64,000 nt of DNA from Paenibacillaceae bacterium (lineage in GTDB: Bacteria; Bacillota; Clostridia; Lachnospirales; Lachnospiraceae): the NCBI GenBank assembly GCA_015057705.1, contig SVDU01000022.1, forward strand, positions 33,073 to 97,072, read 5' to 3'. The position numbers were made by a program, and so were the translations under genes. The notes below the pieces were generated by a model. That model saw nothing but the letters and a program-made list of their open reading frames with translations. It was not told the DNA's origin and did no database searches. Each line of letters opens with the position of its first letter. Positions within the stretch are counted from its first letter, which is position 1. Positions 43,791-52,857 of the stretch are shown here, in pieces.

Positions 43791-44171
43791 CTAGTTTAAT
43801 GTAGCCAAAGTTGCGCCTGCTTCTACGGAATCACCCACTGCTGCCTGAACGCTGGCAACTGTTCCATCGGAAGGTGCTACGATTTCATTCTCCATCTTCA
43901 TGGCTTCCAGAACAAGAAGAACTTCGCCTTTTTTAACAGACTGTCCTGCACTAACTTTAACGCCAAGAATCTTGCCTGGCATTGGTGCAGTTACTTTTAC
44001 GGAACCTTCCGGTCCTTTTGCTGCTTCTTTTTTAGGTGCCGGAGCAGGAGCTGTTGCTTTAACCGGTGCGGATACCGCTGCCGGAGCAGATACTGCTGCG
44101 GCTGTACCTGTTGTTTCTTCTACGGTTACATCGTAAACATTACCATTCACTGTAATTTTATAATTTTTCAT
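43791..44171 (-). CDS. Biotin carrier protein of the decarboxylase complex
   Basis: A 126-residue biotin acceptor. An N-terminal beta segment (about 1-20), an Ala/Pro-rich flexible linker (about 22-52) and a C-terminal biotinyl domain (about 58-126) are visible. The biotinylated lysine is K92 in EAMKM. The ATG at 44171 is chosen because AGGAGGATTG lies before it; the longer frame would overlap the upstream gene. It shuttles carboxyl groups between two different carboxyltransferases and the sodium pump encoded in this operon. Confidence 0.93.
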   Translation of the reverse strand: MKNYKITVNGNVYDVTVEETTGTAAAVSAPAAVSAPVKATAPAPAPKKEAAKGPEGSVKVTAPMPGKILGVKVSAGQSVKKGEVLLVLEAMKMENEIVAPSDGTVASVQAAVGDSVEAGATLATLN

Positions 44172-44190
44172 GATGACAATCCTCCTGATT

Positions 44191-44973
44191 TTATGCTTTT
44201 TTCCAATTACCGGCTGCTGCACGTTTAATAGAACGAACAACAAGACCGCTTGGTGATACTCCTTCAGATGCTGCAATTGCTGCTGTTATTACAGCTGCCA
44301 GTTCCAGATCATCCTTCAGCTCGTCTTCCTCTGCGAGGGGTTCGGTAAATACCGGTTCGGCTTCAGCAGCCACCTTTATTCCCGTTACATTCTTTTTATT
44401 AAGCAGTTTCTCTTCAAATATACTGATATAACGGAAACCGCCAATCAGCATACTGATGAAAATCAATACAACAAATACCGTTCCCATTCCCATCAGCGTA
44501 TTAAAACCGGCTTTTTCCATCTTTTCAGCTATATTGTACTCTGGAACAAATGCCACTCCGGTTATCTTGGAAAGCTTATGGTCAAAAGTTACGGTAAAAT
44601 CCATATTTCTCTTTTCAAATACGGTATTGACCGTAGCACTGTATCCATCCTTGCTTTCTTCTAATTTTACAGAATCCGAAGCTGAAACAAAACCGCCTAA
44701 ATCACCCTTTACATTATTCCAGGAATCGATTCCCTCTGCTAACGCAGCTACCTCATCCTTTTTCGTCAGGCTCTTTCGCATCTGCTCGGTATCTTTGTCC
44801 TCAAGACCGGTGTACAGCTCCAGATACGAGGCGACGGGAATCTGCTCAAGCTGCGCCTTCATATCAGCATCAATGCCATCGGACTTTTTACTGGCAGCAC
44901 CGCATGCAGATAATGAAAAGAGGCAGACTGCCATAGTAAGACCCACTACTGCTCGTTTCAAATTTAATTTCAT
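44191..44973 (-). CDS. OadG-like membrane subunit with an outer lipoprotein-type domain
   Basis: A 260-residue protein in the place of the small OadG/MmdD subunit that assembles the decarboxylase. Unlike classical OadG (about 80-120 residues), it begins with a lipobox signal (LSAC, cysteine 24). An outer domain follows (about 30-145), then the OadG-like membrane helix (about 158-180, TLMGMGTVFVVLIF) and a cytoplasmic tail ending AAAGNWKKA. It is therefore an enlarged form with an added outer domain resembling small secreted DUF3887-like folds; that comparison is tentative. It sits between the acyl-CoA carboxyltransferase and biotin carrier genes. Confidence 0.8.
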   Translation of the reverse strand: MKLNLKRAVVGLTMAVCLFSLSACGAASKKSDGIDADMKAQLEQIPVASYLELYTGLEDKDTEQMRKSLTKKDEVAALAEGIDSWNNVKGDLGGFVSASDSVKLEESKDGYSATVNTVFEKRNMDFTVTFDHKLSKITGVAFVPEYNIAEKMEKAGFNTLMGMGTVFVVLIFISMLIGGFRYISIFEEKLLNKKNVTGIKVAAEAEPVFTEPLAEEDELKDDLELAAVITAAIAASEGVSPSGLVVRSIKRAAAGNWKKA

Positions 44974-44990
44974 ATGCCTGTCACCTCATT

Positions 44991-46445
44991 CTATATCGTG
45001 CCATGTTTTTTCGCCGGACGATCCTCTCTCTTTGTGAATAACATCTCAAATGCAGCGATTACTCTGGCTCTTGTTTCACTGGCATCAATAATGTCATCAA
45101 CATATCCTCTTTTTGCTGCAGAAAGTGCGCTGGACTGAAGAGCTCGGTAGCTTTCCGCCTTTTCTTCCATCACTGTCTTTCCATCTTCTCCCTTTGCAAT
45201 CTCATCTGCATACATGATCTTTGCTGCCTGAACCGGATCCATCATTCCTATGGCTGCTTCCGGCCATGCATATACAATATCAGCACCAATGGATTTGCTG
45301 TTCATGGTCAGGTAAGCGCTTCCCAGTGCCTGACCAACTACAACGGTTACTTTCGGAACTGTTGCATTGGCAAATGCATAAGTGAGCTTTGCAGCTGCTT
45401 TCGCAATGGTTTTTTCAGATCCGGTTGTGCTCTCATAGCCGGTTACGTTCACCAGGGTGAGAAGGGGGATATCAAAAGCATCACAGAAACCAACAAACTC
45501 TGCAGCCTTCTCACAGCCTTGTCCCGTTAATTTTGCTTCACAGGACATGGTCTTTAATCCACTCTCGTCATAGGATTCTGTTCGATTGGCAACGCAGCCC
45601 ACAGTGATTCCGTTTAAACGGATAAAGCCGGTAACCATAGAGGAGCCATATTCTTTTCCGGTCTCCATAAAGAAATGATTATCAGAAATCTGTGTGAGCG
45701 CAATTTTCGTATCACCAACATAGTTTGCTAAATCGGAGCATACGCGGTTTAAATCATCCGTGCACTCATCGTAAGACATGTCATCCTCGCTATTGGCAGG
45801 TAAAATCGTGACAAGAGTTCTGATATTATCAAAAATCTCTTCTTCCTCTCCGATAAAATCTACCAGTCCTGCTTCCCTGCTCTGAAAACTTGCGGAAGCG
45901 GTATTTAATTTTTCTGTATAGTTATTCTGAATGGCATTGGGTGAATTAACAAACAGCTTTGCAGACTTTCCTTCCATAAAAGTAAAATCTGACATAGCTG
46001 CAGAAACAGCCATTCCACCGCCGCAGGTGCCAAAAATCGCTGTGATCTGCGGAACCACTCCTGATGCTAAAGTCTGGCTCATATAAATTTCACCAAAGCC
46101 GTTTAAGGCATCTGTTGCCTCCTGAAGTCTTAATCCGGCACAGTCTATCAGACCGATCACCGGTGCTCCCATTTTCATTGCCATGGCATAAAGTCTTGTG
46201 ATTTTTTTAGCATGCATCTCTCCTACAGCACCGCCGAAAACTGTTGAGTCCTGACTGTAAACATACACAAGGCAGCCCCCAATGGTTCCATAGCCGGTAA
46301 CAACACCGTCAGAAGGAGTTTCTCTTGCTGTCATGTTAAAGTCTGTACTTCTTGCTGTTACATAGCCGCCGACTTCAACAAAACTGTTTTCATCAAGCAA
46401 AGCGTGAATTCGATTACTTGCTGATGTTTGTGTTGAATTACTCAT
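44991..46445 (-). CDS. Acyl-CoA carboxyltransferase (methylmalonyl-CoA decarboxylase alpha-like)
   Basis: A 484-residue biotin-dependent carboxyltransferase of the MmdA/PccB/12S type with two crotonase-like halves. Visible oxyanion and CoA-binding segments include GTCGGGMAVSAAMSDFTFM and the C-terminal half GQALGSAYLTMNSK. The start at 46445 is chosen because GGAGG lies eight bases before it; the in-frame ATG five codons earlier has no such site. It is the first gene of the operon after a good promoter. Substrate (methylmalonyl-CoA, malonyl-CoA or glutaconyl-CoA) cannot be fixed from the sequence; its length is shorter than the typical 510-residue MmdA. Confidence 0.88.
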   Translation of the reverse strand: MSNSTQTSASNRIHALLDENSFVEVGGYVTARSTDFNMTARETPSDGVVTGYGTIGGCLVYVYSQDSTVFGGAVGEMHAKKITRLYAMAMKMGAPVIGLIDCAGLRLQEATDALNGFGEIYMSQTLASGVVPQITAIFGTCGGGMAVSAAMSDFTFMEGKSAKLFVNSPNAIQNNYTEKLNTASASFQSREAGLVDFIGEEEEIFDNIRTLVTILPANSEDDMSYDECTDDLNRVCSDLANYVGDTKIALTQISDNHFFMETGKEYGSSMVTGFIRLNGITVGCVANRTESYDESGLKTMSCEAKLTGQGCEKAAEFVGFCDAFDIPLLTLVNVTGYESTTGSEKTIAKAAAKLTYAFANATVPKVTVVVGQALGSAYLTMNSKSIGADIVYAWPEAAIGMMDPVQAAKIMYADEIAKGEDGKTVMEEKAESYRALQSSALSAAKRGYVDDIIDASETRARVIAAFEMLFTKREDRPAKKHGTI

Positions 46446-46503
46446 TTTGCAATCCTCCATTTTGTAATATTTGCATAGCCTCCGTTAAAAAAACAACGAT
46501 AGG

Positions 46504-46531
46504 ACTATATAATAACACCAATTTCTGCCAA
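46504..46531 (-). promoter_or_regulatory. Promoter of the decarboxylase operon
   Basis: Leftward TTGGCA, 16-base spacer and TATAGT about 60 bases before the first gene. A second possible promoter (TTGAAA, 17 bases, TACAAT) lies further upstream. Confidence 0.6.
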
Positions 46532-46576
46532 TTATAATTGTATAATTAATTTCAACTTATTTCAAGTTCTTTTTAG

Positions 46577-46630
46577 TAAAAAAAGAGCAAAAAACTATGG
46601 ATTTCTTACAATCCATTGTCTCTTGCTCCT
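46577..46630 (-). terminator. Terminator of the lipoprotein gene
   Basis: Read leftward, GAGCAA with TTGCTC forms the outer arms and ATGGATT/AATCCAT the inner arms, followed by TTTTTTT. It separates the lipoprotein gene from the decarboxylase promoter. Confidence 0.75.
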
Positions 46631-46718
46631 AATTTTCGTTGGCATAATATCGATTCGTGTAAAATTTTCCGGCATTTTGTATAATTTTGTCGAATGTTTT
46701 TGTATGTTGTATACAATG

Positions 46719-47303
46719 TTATTCTTTCATTTCCGTAATTCCAATGCTGCCATCTGCTGTTTCCTGGAATACAATCCTTGATGGACCCTCTCCCATCACG
46801 ATTCCTGCCTCGGATTTCTTTAAGGTAGCTGTATCCACCTTGGCGATTGATACCATTAAATCATCCCCAAATACCATATCCGGATTCAGCTTCAATAAAT
46901 CTTCCTGCTTTTTTAAAATAATTGTTTCCTGATCCCCGTTGATAAATACACATGGATAGGCTATCAGTTCTGCCAGTTCTTCTAAATTTTTATCTGAAAC
47001 TGCTTCCTGTATTTTTTCCGCAAAGGCTTCCGCCTGCTTTCCCGGTCCCCCGTAGGTCTCGTCAGCCTGCATCTCTTCCTGATCTTTCATAAGTGAATCC
47101 GGTTCCCCATCTTCTGATGAAACCGTTCCTTCTGTGCTGCTTTCCGATACGGATTTTTTCATATTACTGTCCGCAGCCTCTGATTCAGTTATCTGCCCAG
47201 CGCCTGTACCAGCGGCAGATTCACCCTTTTTCCCGCAGCCAGCTGCAAAAAACACAGCCAGTGCAATGATAAAACAAACGATACCGAATCTTTTCCTGAG
47301 CAT
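46719..47303 (-). CDS. Lipoprotein of unknown function
   Basis: A 194-residue lipoprotein. The signal peptide ends with AAGC (acylated cysteine 23). A Ser/Glu-rich linker (about 25-75) contains a GPG motif (YGGPGKQ), and the C-terminal domain (about 78-190) has a small alpha/beta look. That domain is rich in alternating hydrophobic strands such as IAYPCVFINGDQETIILK, resembling NTF2-like or DUF3887-type secreted folds, but I cannot assign a function. It has its own promoter and terminator. The ATG at 47303 is the first with a ribosome site (GGGAGG) upstream. Confidence 0.75.
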   Translation of the reverse strand: MLRKRFGIVCFIIALAVFFAAGCGKKGESAAGTGAGQITESEAADSNMKKSVSESSTEGTVSSEDGEPDSLMKDQEEMQADETYGGPGKQAEAFAEKIQEAVSDKNLEELAELIAYPCVFINGDQETIILKKQEDLLKLNPDMVFGDDLMVSIAKVDTATLKKSEAGIVMGEGPSRIVFQETADGSIGITEMKE

Positions 47304-47346
47304 CTTTTTTTCGTTCCTCCCTGCGTCCATTTACTGCTTCGGGCAC

Positions 47347-47376
47347 AGTATAGCACCGGTAAAGATTGGAAGTCAA
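47347..47376 (-). promoter_or_regulatory. Promoter of the lipoprotein gene
   Basis: Leftward TTGACT, 18-base spacer and TATACT about 45 bases before the lipoprotein start codon. Confidence 0.6.
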
Positions 47377-47438
47377 TAGAGTTCCCAAAACCGTAAACCT
47401 TAGTCATTTTTCCGTAAGATATTTGTCCGCATTTTTAA

Positions 47439-48284
47439 TTATTTATATTCTTTATGAAGCGTAAAGCCTCTTCCTCGCACCTCTGTAACCTGGTTGATAA
47501 TCATAAAGGCATTGGGATCAATTTCCAGAACCAGTTCATTGAGTTTAGGCAGCTGTCTCCCTGATATTACAGTAAGAACAGCAAAGGATGATTCTCTTAA
47601 ATGTCCTCCTTCACTGGCAAGTAAGGTTGTCCCTCTGTCCATACGCCGCTGTATCTCCTGGCTGATCTGGTCATACTTTTTACTTATGACCTTTACCTGC
47701 ATCTGATTTCGGCCTGTCATAAGAACTTTATCCAGAACCATTGTGTATAAAAGAACAAGAAGGATTCCGTAAAGAATCTGTTCCATATTGGAGAAAATCA
47801 TCTGGGAAAGCAGAATCAGGCAGTCAAAAACCGACATGGTCTGGGAAATCGAAAAATTCCACTTTTTATTCAGTATGAGCGGCGGAATATCCATGCCTCC
47901 CGTAGAAGCACCGGCCCGTATCACCATCCCAATGCCGGCTCCAATTAAAAGACCGGAAAATACAGTGGCAAGCATACGGTCCTGGGTAATGACCATATTG
48001 CCGGACAGCTTCTCAAATACCCCCAGAATAAAGGGATAATAGAATGTACTGATCATGGTTGTCAGGGCAAACGCCTTTCCCAGTACGAAAGCACCTGCAA
48101 CGAACATAATGATATTAAAAACTCCTATAAAAACAGCTATGGGAATCCCCAGTTTTGCATGGGCTACTAAAGCGAGACCTGTCGTACCTCCTGTAATCAG
48201 TCCGTTTGGAAGAATAAACAGGGAAACAGCAAGTGCATATACGGTGTTTCCTGCCAGCACCGTCGCTATTTTTTTTAAATTCAT
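47439..48284 (-). CDS. YitT-family membrane protein (first copy)
   Basis: A 281-residue protein with five to six membrane helices in the first two thirds (about 10-185), with the glycine-rich NGLITGGTTGLALV motif. A cytoplasmic DUF2179-type domain lies at the C-terminus (about 220-275), ending VRGRGFTLHKEYK. Transport of an unknown compound is presumed for the family. A second family member is at 51948-52826. AAGGAAG precedes the start at a longer than usual distance. Confidence 0.9.
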   Translation of the reverse strand: MNLKKIATVLAGNTVYALAVSLFILPNGLITGGTTGLALVAHAKLGIPIAVFIGVFNIIMFVAGAFVLGKAFALTTMISTFYYPFILGVFEKLSGNMVITQDRMLATVFSGLLIGAGIGMVIRAGASTGGMDIPPLILNKKWNFSISQTMSVFDCLILLSQMIFSNMEQILYGILLVLLYTMVLDKVLMTGRNQMQVKVISKKYDQISQEIQRRMDRGTTLLASEGGHLRESSFAVLTVISGRQLPKLNELVLEIDPNAFMIINQVTEVRGRGFTLHKEYK

Positions 48285-48312
48285 ACTTCAGTAACTTCCT
48301 TTCAACTTCTTA

Positions 48313-49155
48313 TTATGCTAAAAATTTTGCTCTCAGCTCATTCCTTTTTTCCGGAGTTACAAAGAGCCGTTCTGACAGGTAATGGTCTATGGTTCCATAA
48401 GACTGCTCGATGGCAGAAAATGCACGGAGAATATAGGCCTCTGAAACAGTAAATAATACACGGACGCAGTCTGCAAGACCCTTGTCCCCAGTCTGCTGTT
48501 CAATCAAAGAACAGGTCTGGTTTACCTGCGCTATTACATAATCATTGGTTTTTACGAAATCCTTTATAATGGTTTCCCGCTGTACCCCCAGGGCAGTCAG
48601 AAGAAGGGCAGTTCCAACTCCTACCCGGTCCTTTCCGGCTGTGCAGTGCCATAAAACCGCTCTGTCATCTGCTTCCAGCAAAAGATCAAAAAAACGGGAA
48701 TAAGAATCTACAGCATGGTCATTTAAAACCAGATCCTCGTAAAGCCTGTCCACATATGTTTCCGGTTTCCCACCTAAGGAAGAGGCATGGAGAAGGATTG
48801 ATTTTATCGCATCTGGTTCCCCTTCCTCTGCCTCTTGTTCTTCCTCTTCAAAGGTGATTCCCACTGTCTTTTCATCCAGAATGGGATTGAATATATTACG
48901 GACTCCCGGCATATCCGGATCCGGCTTTTGTTTTCTTTCCGTTGCCGTTCTAAAATCAATAACCGTTCCAAGTCCGCAGCCGTCCGATAATATCCTGATA
49001 TCCTCTCCTGTTGCCTCGTAAAGGGTACCACTCCTGATCAGCCTGCCCGGCAGTATCATCTTCCCATCCTGAGTCTTTAATCCGCCTAAATCTCTGGTAT
49101 TATGCAGCTTTTCAAGCTTTATTCTTCCCACGAAACCAGTATTTTTCTCATTCAT
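48313..49155 (-). CDS. Tyrosine/dual-specificity protein phosphatase (Y_phosphatase3 type)
   Basis: A 280-residue cytoplasmic phosphatase with the C-x5-R active site loop HCTAGKDRVG near residue 180. The N-terminal NTRDLGGL and IRSGTLYEAT segments are typical of this bacterial family. The ATG at 49155 is chosen because GGGAGGAAATAAT lies before it. Related proteins act on phosphotyrosine or phosphoinositides. It lies 28 bases upstream of the YitT gene on the same strand, so the two may be co-transcribed. Confidence 0.9.
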   Translation of the reverse strand: MNEKNTGFVGRIKLEKLHNTRDLGGLKTQDGKMILPGRLIRSGTLYEATGEDIRILSDGCGLGTVIDFRTATERKQKPDPDMPGVRNIFNPILDEKTVGITFEEEEQEAEEGEPDAIKSILLHASSLGGKPETYVDRLYEDLVLNDHAVDSYSRFFDLLLEADDRAVLWHCTAGKDRVGVGTALLLTALGVQRETIIKDFVKTNDYVIAQVNQTCSLIEQQTGDKGLADCVRVLFTVSEAYILRAFSAIEQSYGTIDHYLSERLFVTPEKRNELRAKFLA

Positions 49156-49237
49156 TTTTATTATTTCCTCCCATTCCTTTTGCACCATATCTGATCAAAA
49201 GGAATTGTATTTTTGTCAAGTATATCATAAGATTCCA

Positions 49238-50560
49238 TTAAGAGGAAGTCAGTATTTGGGAAAAACCAGGCATGGAAAGATAACGGGTAACCATATTTTT
49301 AAGGCACCAGATAACAGTCAGGCGTTTGGTTCCTTCCGTTAAATAAACCGGATATTCTTTCACTGGCTTATTGTTTAACCAATATGTAACTGACCCTATT
49401 TTCTGTCCTTTTATAACAGGAGCCTCTATCTTATCTGGAATGCTGGTCTTCACAGTGACCTTCTCATCATCTGCCAACAGGAGTTTAAGACTTTTCTCCC
49501 TGTCTTCTGCCATGGAACTGGCGATGAATACCGGCTTGTCAAGCCCTCCTGAAATGGGAATTCCCTCATTAATCAGCACGTCTGGCATGGTTACTTCTTC
49601 GTATACATCCCGGTAATGAAAACGATCCATTCCGTACTGAAAGAGTTTTCTGGCATCGGACCACTTCCAGGTTTTGTGAGGAGGCCAGCCGCACCCTAAC
49701 AGGGCGATGGTAAAAATTCTCCCATCACTTTTCACTGATCCCACATAGGAATAGCCTGCACCACCGGTAAACCCTGTTTTTCCTGAGAACGCTCCGCTCA
49801 TAGAGCTTAAAAGGGCATTGTGGTTTGTGCAGCTAAAGGATCTTTTTCCATCAACATCTGTAAAATAATAGCTCTGGGTTCCGGTTATTTCCAAAAACTC
49901 TTTGCTTTTTGGGGAATTTCCAATGCAGTAATTCATAATCCTGGCTAAATCGGCTGCTGTGGTAGAATGTTCTTTTATTTCTCCGTCATTCTCCTCCTTC
50001 GCATCCAGGCCATTGGGAGTAATAAAGTAAGTATTGCTGCACCCCAGCTCTCTGGCTTTCTGATTCATGAGTTTAGCAAACCCCTCTCTGCTTCCTCCTA
50101 CATGCTCTGCTATCATCATGGCTGCATCATTGTGTGATTCAAGCATCAGACTGTAGAGCAGATCCTTTAAATAGATGGTCTCTCCTTTATAGACTCCCAG
50201 ATGAACCTTGGGCTGGTTAGCCGCATTCTGGGTGGCAGCCACCGGATCAGAAAGATTGCCGTTTTCAAGAGCGATAATACAGGTCATGATCTTAGTCGTA
50301 CTGGCCATGGGGCGCACCAGTTCCTCGTTTTTTCCATATAAAATCCGGTTGGTTGAGGCATCCATTAATACCGCTGACTGTGCATAAAGATTGAGTTCGT
50401 CGGTTGTCTCAATTTGTGTCTTATGATCCATTTTTTCTGAAGTCACTGATGTATGGTTTTTAATGGTCTCTTTTTCTGCCAGCTTCACTGCGAATGTTCC
50501 TATAAAGGAAACAATGGCGATTCCTGCTGCTGCCAGGAGTATTCCTTTGGCATGCCTCAT
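49238..50560 (-). CDS. D-alanyl-D-alanine carboxypeptidase (DacF/PBP5 type)
   Basis: A 440-residue penicillin-binding protein of family S11 that trims peptidoglycan stem peptides outside the membrane. A signal anchor (about 5-27) precedes the protease domain with SxxK at S87-T-T-K90, SHN at 142-144 and KTG in FSGKTGFTGG (about 258-260). A C-terminal beta domain (about 330-415) ends with an amphipathic tail. GGGGGAGG precedes the ATG. It is divergent from dinB. Its role at sporulation or vegetative growth cannot be decided from the sequence. Confidence 0.93.
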   Translation of the reverse strand: MRHAKGILLAAAGIAIVSFIGTFAVKLAEKETIKNHTSVTSEKMDHKTQIETTDELNLYAQSAVLMDASTNRILYGKNEELVRPMASTTKIMTCIIALENGNLSDPVAATQNAANQPKVHLGVYKGETIYLKDLLYSLMLESHNDAAMMIAEHVGGSREGFAKLMNQKARELGCSNTYFITPNGLDAKEENDGEIKEHSTTAADLARIMNYCIGNSPKSKEFLEITGTQSYYFTDVDGKRSFSCTNHNALLSSMSGAFSGKTGFTGGAGYSYVGSVKSDGRIFTIALLGCGWPPHKTWKWSDARKLFQYGMDRFHYRDVYEEVTMPDVLINEGIPISGGLDKPVFIASSMAEDREKSLKLLLADDEKVTVKTSIPDKIEAPVIKGQKIGSVTYWLNNKPVKEYPVYLTEGTKRLTVIWCLKNMVTRYLSMPGFSQILTSS

Positions 50561-50620
50561 AAAAGAGCCTCCCCCTAGACTTTATTTTATCCTATTCCGC
50601 GTATTTTTTAATTATTCCCC

Positions 50621-50650
50621 TTTACATTCCGAACGTATTTTCGGTATAAT
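50621..50650 (+). promoter_or_regulatory. dinB promoter with a LexA-type SOS box
   Basis: TTTACA, 18-base spacer and TATAAT precede dinB. The 14-base site CGAAC-GTAT-TTTCG (50630-50643) in the spacer matches the Gram-positive LexA (DinR) consensus CGAACRNRYGTTYC at 12 of 14 positions. SOS control is therefore likely. Confidence 0.65.
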
Positions 50651-50673
50651 AAAAGAAAAAAGGAGAATCAGAT

Positions 50674-51918
50674 ATGTCAACGGAGCCTCTTATTTTCCAT
50701 ATTGATGTTAACTCTGCATTCTTAAGCTGGGAATCTGCAGACCGCTTAAGGCAGGACCCGGAAGCTCTTGATTTGCGCACCATCCCCTCTGCAGTGGGCG
50801 GTGATGCCCAGTCAAGACACGGGATCGTGCTGGCGAAATCCACGCCTGCCAAAGAATATGGAATTACAACCGGAGAACCCATCGCCCAGGCTCTTCGCAA
50901 ATGTCCGGGGCTTACAGTGGTTCCTGCCCGCTTTGATATCTATCTGGAATATTCCAAAAGACTGATGGATCTTTTGTCTGACTATACACCGGACATTGAA
51001 CAGTTCAGCATTGACGAAGCCTTTCTTGATATGACTTCCACCATCCATCTGTTTGGATCTCCCATTGATACTGCCAATCTCATACGGGAGAGAGTCTGGC
51101 AAGAGCTGAAATTTACGGTGAATATGGGAATTGCGCCTAATAAGCTGCTGGCCAAGATGGCTTCGGATTTTAAAAAGCCCAACCTCTGCCACACTCTGTT
51201 TGCCCATGAGATTAAAACCAAGATGTGGCCTCTTCCTGTGGGCGAACTGTTTTTTGTAGGACATTCCGCGAAACAGAAGCTTGTGGGGATCGGCATTCAT
51301 ACCATCGGACAGCTGGCAGCCTGTGATGTAAAATATTTAAAGCACCTGCTGGGAGAAAAATATGCGGTATTAATCCACGACTATGCCTGCGGGATTGATT
51401 CCTCTCCGGTTGGCCACCGGGAACCTGTAAATAAGGGGTATGGAAACAGCACCACTTTGTCAAGAGACGTGGAAGACATGGAAACAGCCCGTTCTATTCT
51501 TTTATCCTTAAGCGAAACAGTGGGGGCCAGACTGCGCAGAGATCATGTGTTGTGTGACTGTGTCTGTGTGGAGATTAAGGATTGGGATTTTCATACCACC
51601 ACCCATCAGACTACCTTAAACTGTCCAACAGATTCTACCACTCTTATTTATGAACACGCCTGCAGACTGCTGGAAGAATTCTGGGATCATACGCCCCTTC
51701 GTCTTTTGGGAGTGCGCGCCACCAAGATTTCAGATGAGGGATATTTGCAGATGAACTTATTTGAATCAGAACAATCAAAAAAGATGAAAGAGATGGAAAA
51801 AGCTGTGGATCATATCCGCAGCAAATTTGGTACTGACAGCGTAAAAAGAGCCAGTTTTTTAAAGAAAGACCAGTTAGTGGATCATGCAGCTGGAAAGGAG
51901 AAGCACATGAAGCAGTGA
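50674..51918 (+). CDS. dinB: DNA polymerase IV (Y family, DinB)
   Basis: A 414-residue error-prone translesion polymerase. Catalytic metal-binding motifs HIDVNSAF (about 9-16) and SIDEAFLDM (about 110-118) are present. Thumb helix-hairpin-helix and little-finger domains follow (about 180-370). A C-terminal tail (about 370-414) is charged and longer than needed for catalysis; I see no clear clamp-binding QxxLF motif, although QMNLF (near 361) is a candidate. AAAGGAG lies before the ATG. The gene has an SOS-type promoter and converges on a YitT gene. Confidence 0.95.
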   Translation: MSTEPLIFHIDVNSAFLSWESADRLRQDPEALDLRTIPSAVGGDAQSRHGIVLAKSTPAKEYGITTGEPIAQALRKCPGLTVVPARFDIYLEYSKRLMDLLSDYTPDIEQFSIDEAFLDMTSTIHLFGSPIDTANLIRERVWQELKFTVNMGIAPNKLLAKMASDFKKPNLCHTLFAHEIKTKMWPLPVGELFFVGHSAKQKLVGIGIHTIGQLAACDVKYLKHLLGEKYAVLIHDYACGIDSSPVGHREPVNKGYGNSTTLSRDVEDMETARSILLSLSETVGARLRRDHVLCDCVCVEIKDWDFHTTTHQTTLNCPTDSTTLIYEHACRLLEEFWDHTPLRLLGVRATKISDEGYLQMNLFESEQSKKMKEMEKAVDHIRSKFGTDSVKRASFLKKDQLVDHAAGKEKHMKQ

Positions 51919-51947
51919 TGCGCTCCTTTCCACTCCGCTTTTATCAG

Positions 51948-52826
51948 TTAAAACTGTCCGCTTATGGGTTTAAAGCCTTCCCCATAAACTTCGTTGGAAT
52001 CGGTTATGATCAGGAATGCATCCTTGTCCGTTTCGTGAATTGCTCTTCGGATGGAGACCACCTGAGAATTGTTGCATGCGCACATAACCACATTCTTTTC
52101 ATCTTTGGTAAAAGAGCCCTGGCCTTTTAAAAAGGTGCAGCCTCTGCCCGTTGCTTCTTCGATTTTACATGCTACCTCCTCTTCATGAGAGGTAACCACA
52201 AATACCAGCTTGCCGGCACCCAGACCATACATGATCTTATCAATCACCATGGTGGTCACGATGGAAGAAACCAGACCAAGTATGACAGCATCCACATTCC
52301 TAAACACCAGTCCGCCCGCTATTATTACTACGGCGTCCACCACAAGAGAGATCTTACCGATGGTAAGATGAGGAAATATCTTTCTGATTGCCATAACCAG
52401 GAAATCAGTTCCTCCAGTGGAACCGTTTCTTAAATATACCAGGGTTAAACCAAGCCCGGAAAAAATTCCGGTACACGCCGATGCATAGAGAGGATTGCCC
52501 TGATAGGCCGGAAACATAGGAACAACATAATCCAGTACCAGTGCAAAGATCAGCATGCTTTTCATAGAACGCAGAAGAAAGCTTCTTCCCAAAAGCTTAT
52601 AGCTGACCAGTATAATGGGGATATTTAAAACAATGCTGGTGATACCCATAGGCAATCCGAACAGATAACGCAAAATTAATGCAATACCTGATACTCCCAC
52701 CGGTGCAAACTGTGCATTGACAGCAAAGTTATAGATTCCCACATTAAATAAAAGTGCTCCCACAAGATCACACAGCAAATCAATGCCAAGCTCTTTGGGG
52801 GAGTATTTATCACGGTCTCCCATCAT
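51948..52826 (-). CDS. YitT-family membrane protein (second copy)
   Basis: A 292-residue paralogue of the 47439-48284 product. It has about five membrane helices (about 20-190), the family motif NAQFAPVGVSGIALI, and the C-terminal DUF2179-type domain ending SNEVYGEGFKPI. Both copies have the same layout but differ clearly in sequence, so they likely move different substrates. GGAGG lies nine bases before the ATG. It follows a small acidic-protein gene on the same strand by 31 bases. Confidence 0.9.
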   Translation of the reverse strand: MMGDRDKYSPKELGIDLLCDLVGALLFNVGIYNFAVNAQFAPVGVSGIALILRYLFGLPMGITSIVLNIPIILVSYKLLGRSFLLRSMKSMLIFALVLDYVVPMFPAYQGNPLYASACTGIFSGLGLTLVYLRNGSTGGTDFLVMAIRKIFPHLTIGKISLVVDAVVIIAGGLVFRNVDAVILGLVSSIVTTMVIDKIMYGLGAGKLVFVVTSHEEEVACKIEEATGRGCTFLKGQGSFTKDEKNVVMCACNNSQVVSIRRAIHETDKDAFLIITDSNEVYGEGFKPISGQF

Positions 52827-52857
52827 GTTGTACTGCCTCCGTTTCTCTTTCGATTAT

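Noticed and set aside
44172..44276. N-terminal extension of the biotin carrier
   Set aside because: It overlaps the end of the OadG-like gene in another frame; the start at 44171 has an AGGAGG site.
44456..45037. 193-codon rightward open frame opposite the OadG-like gene
   Set aside because: Antisense to a gene with a clear lipobox, membrane helix and ribosome site, and it crosses into the next gene.
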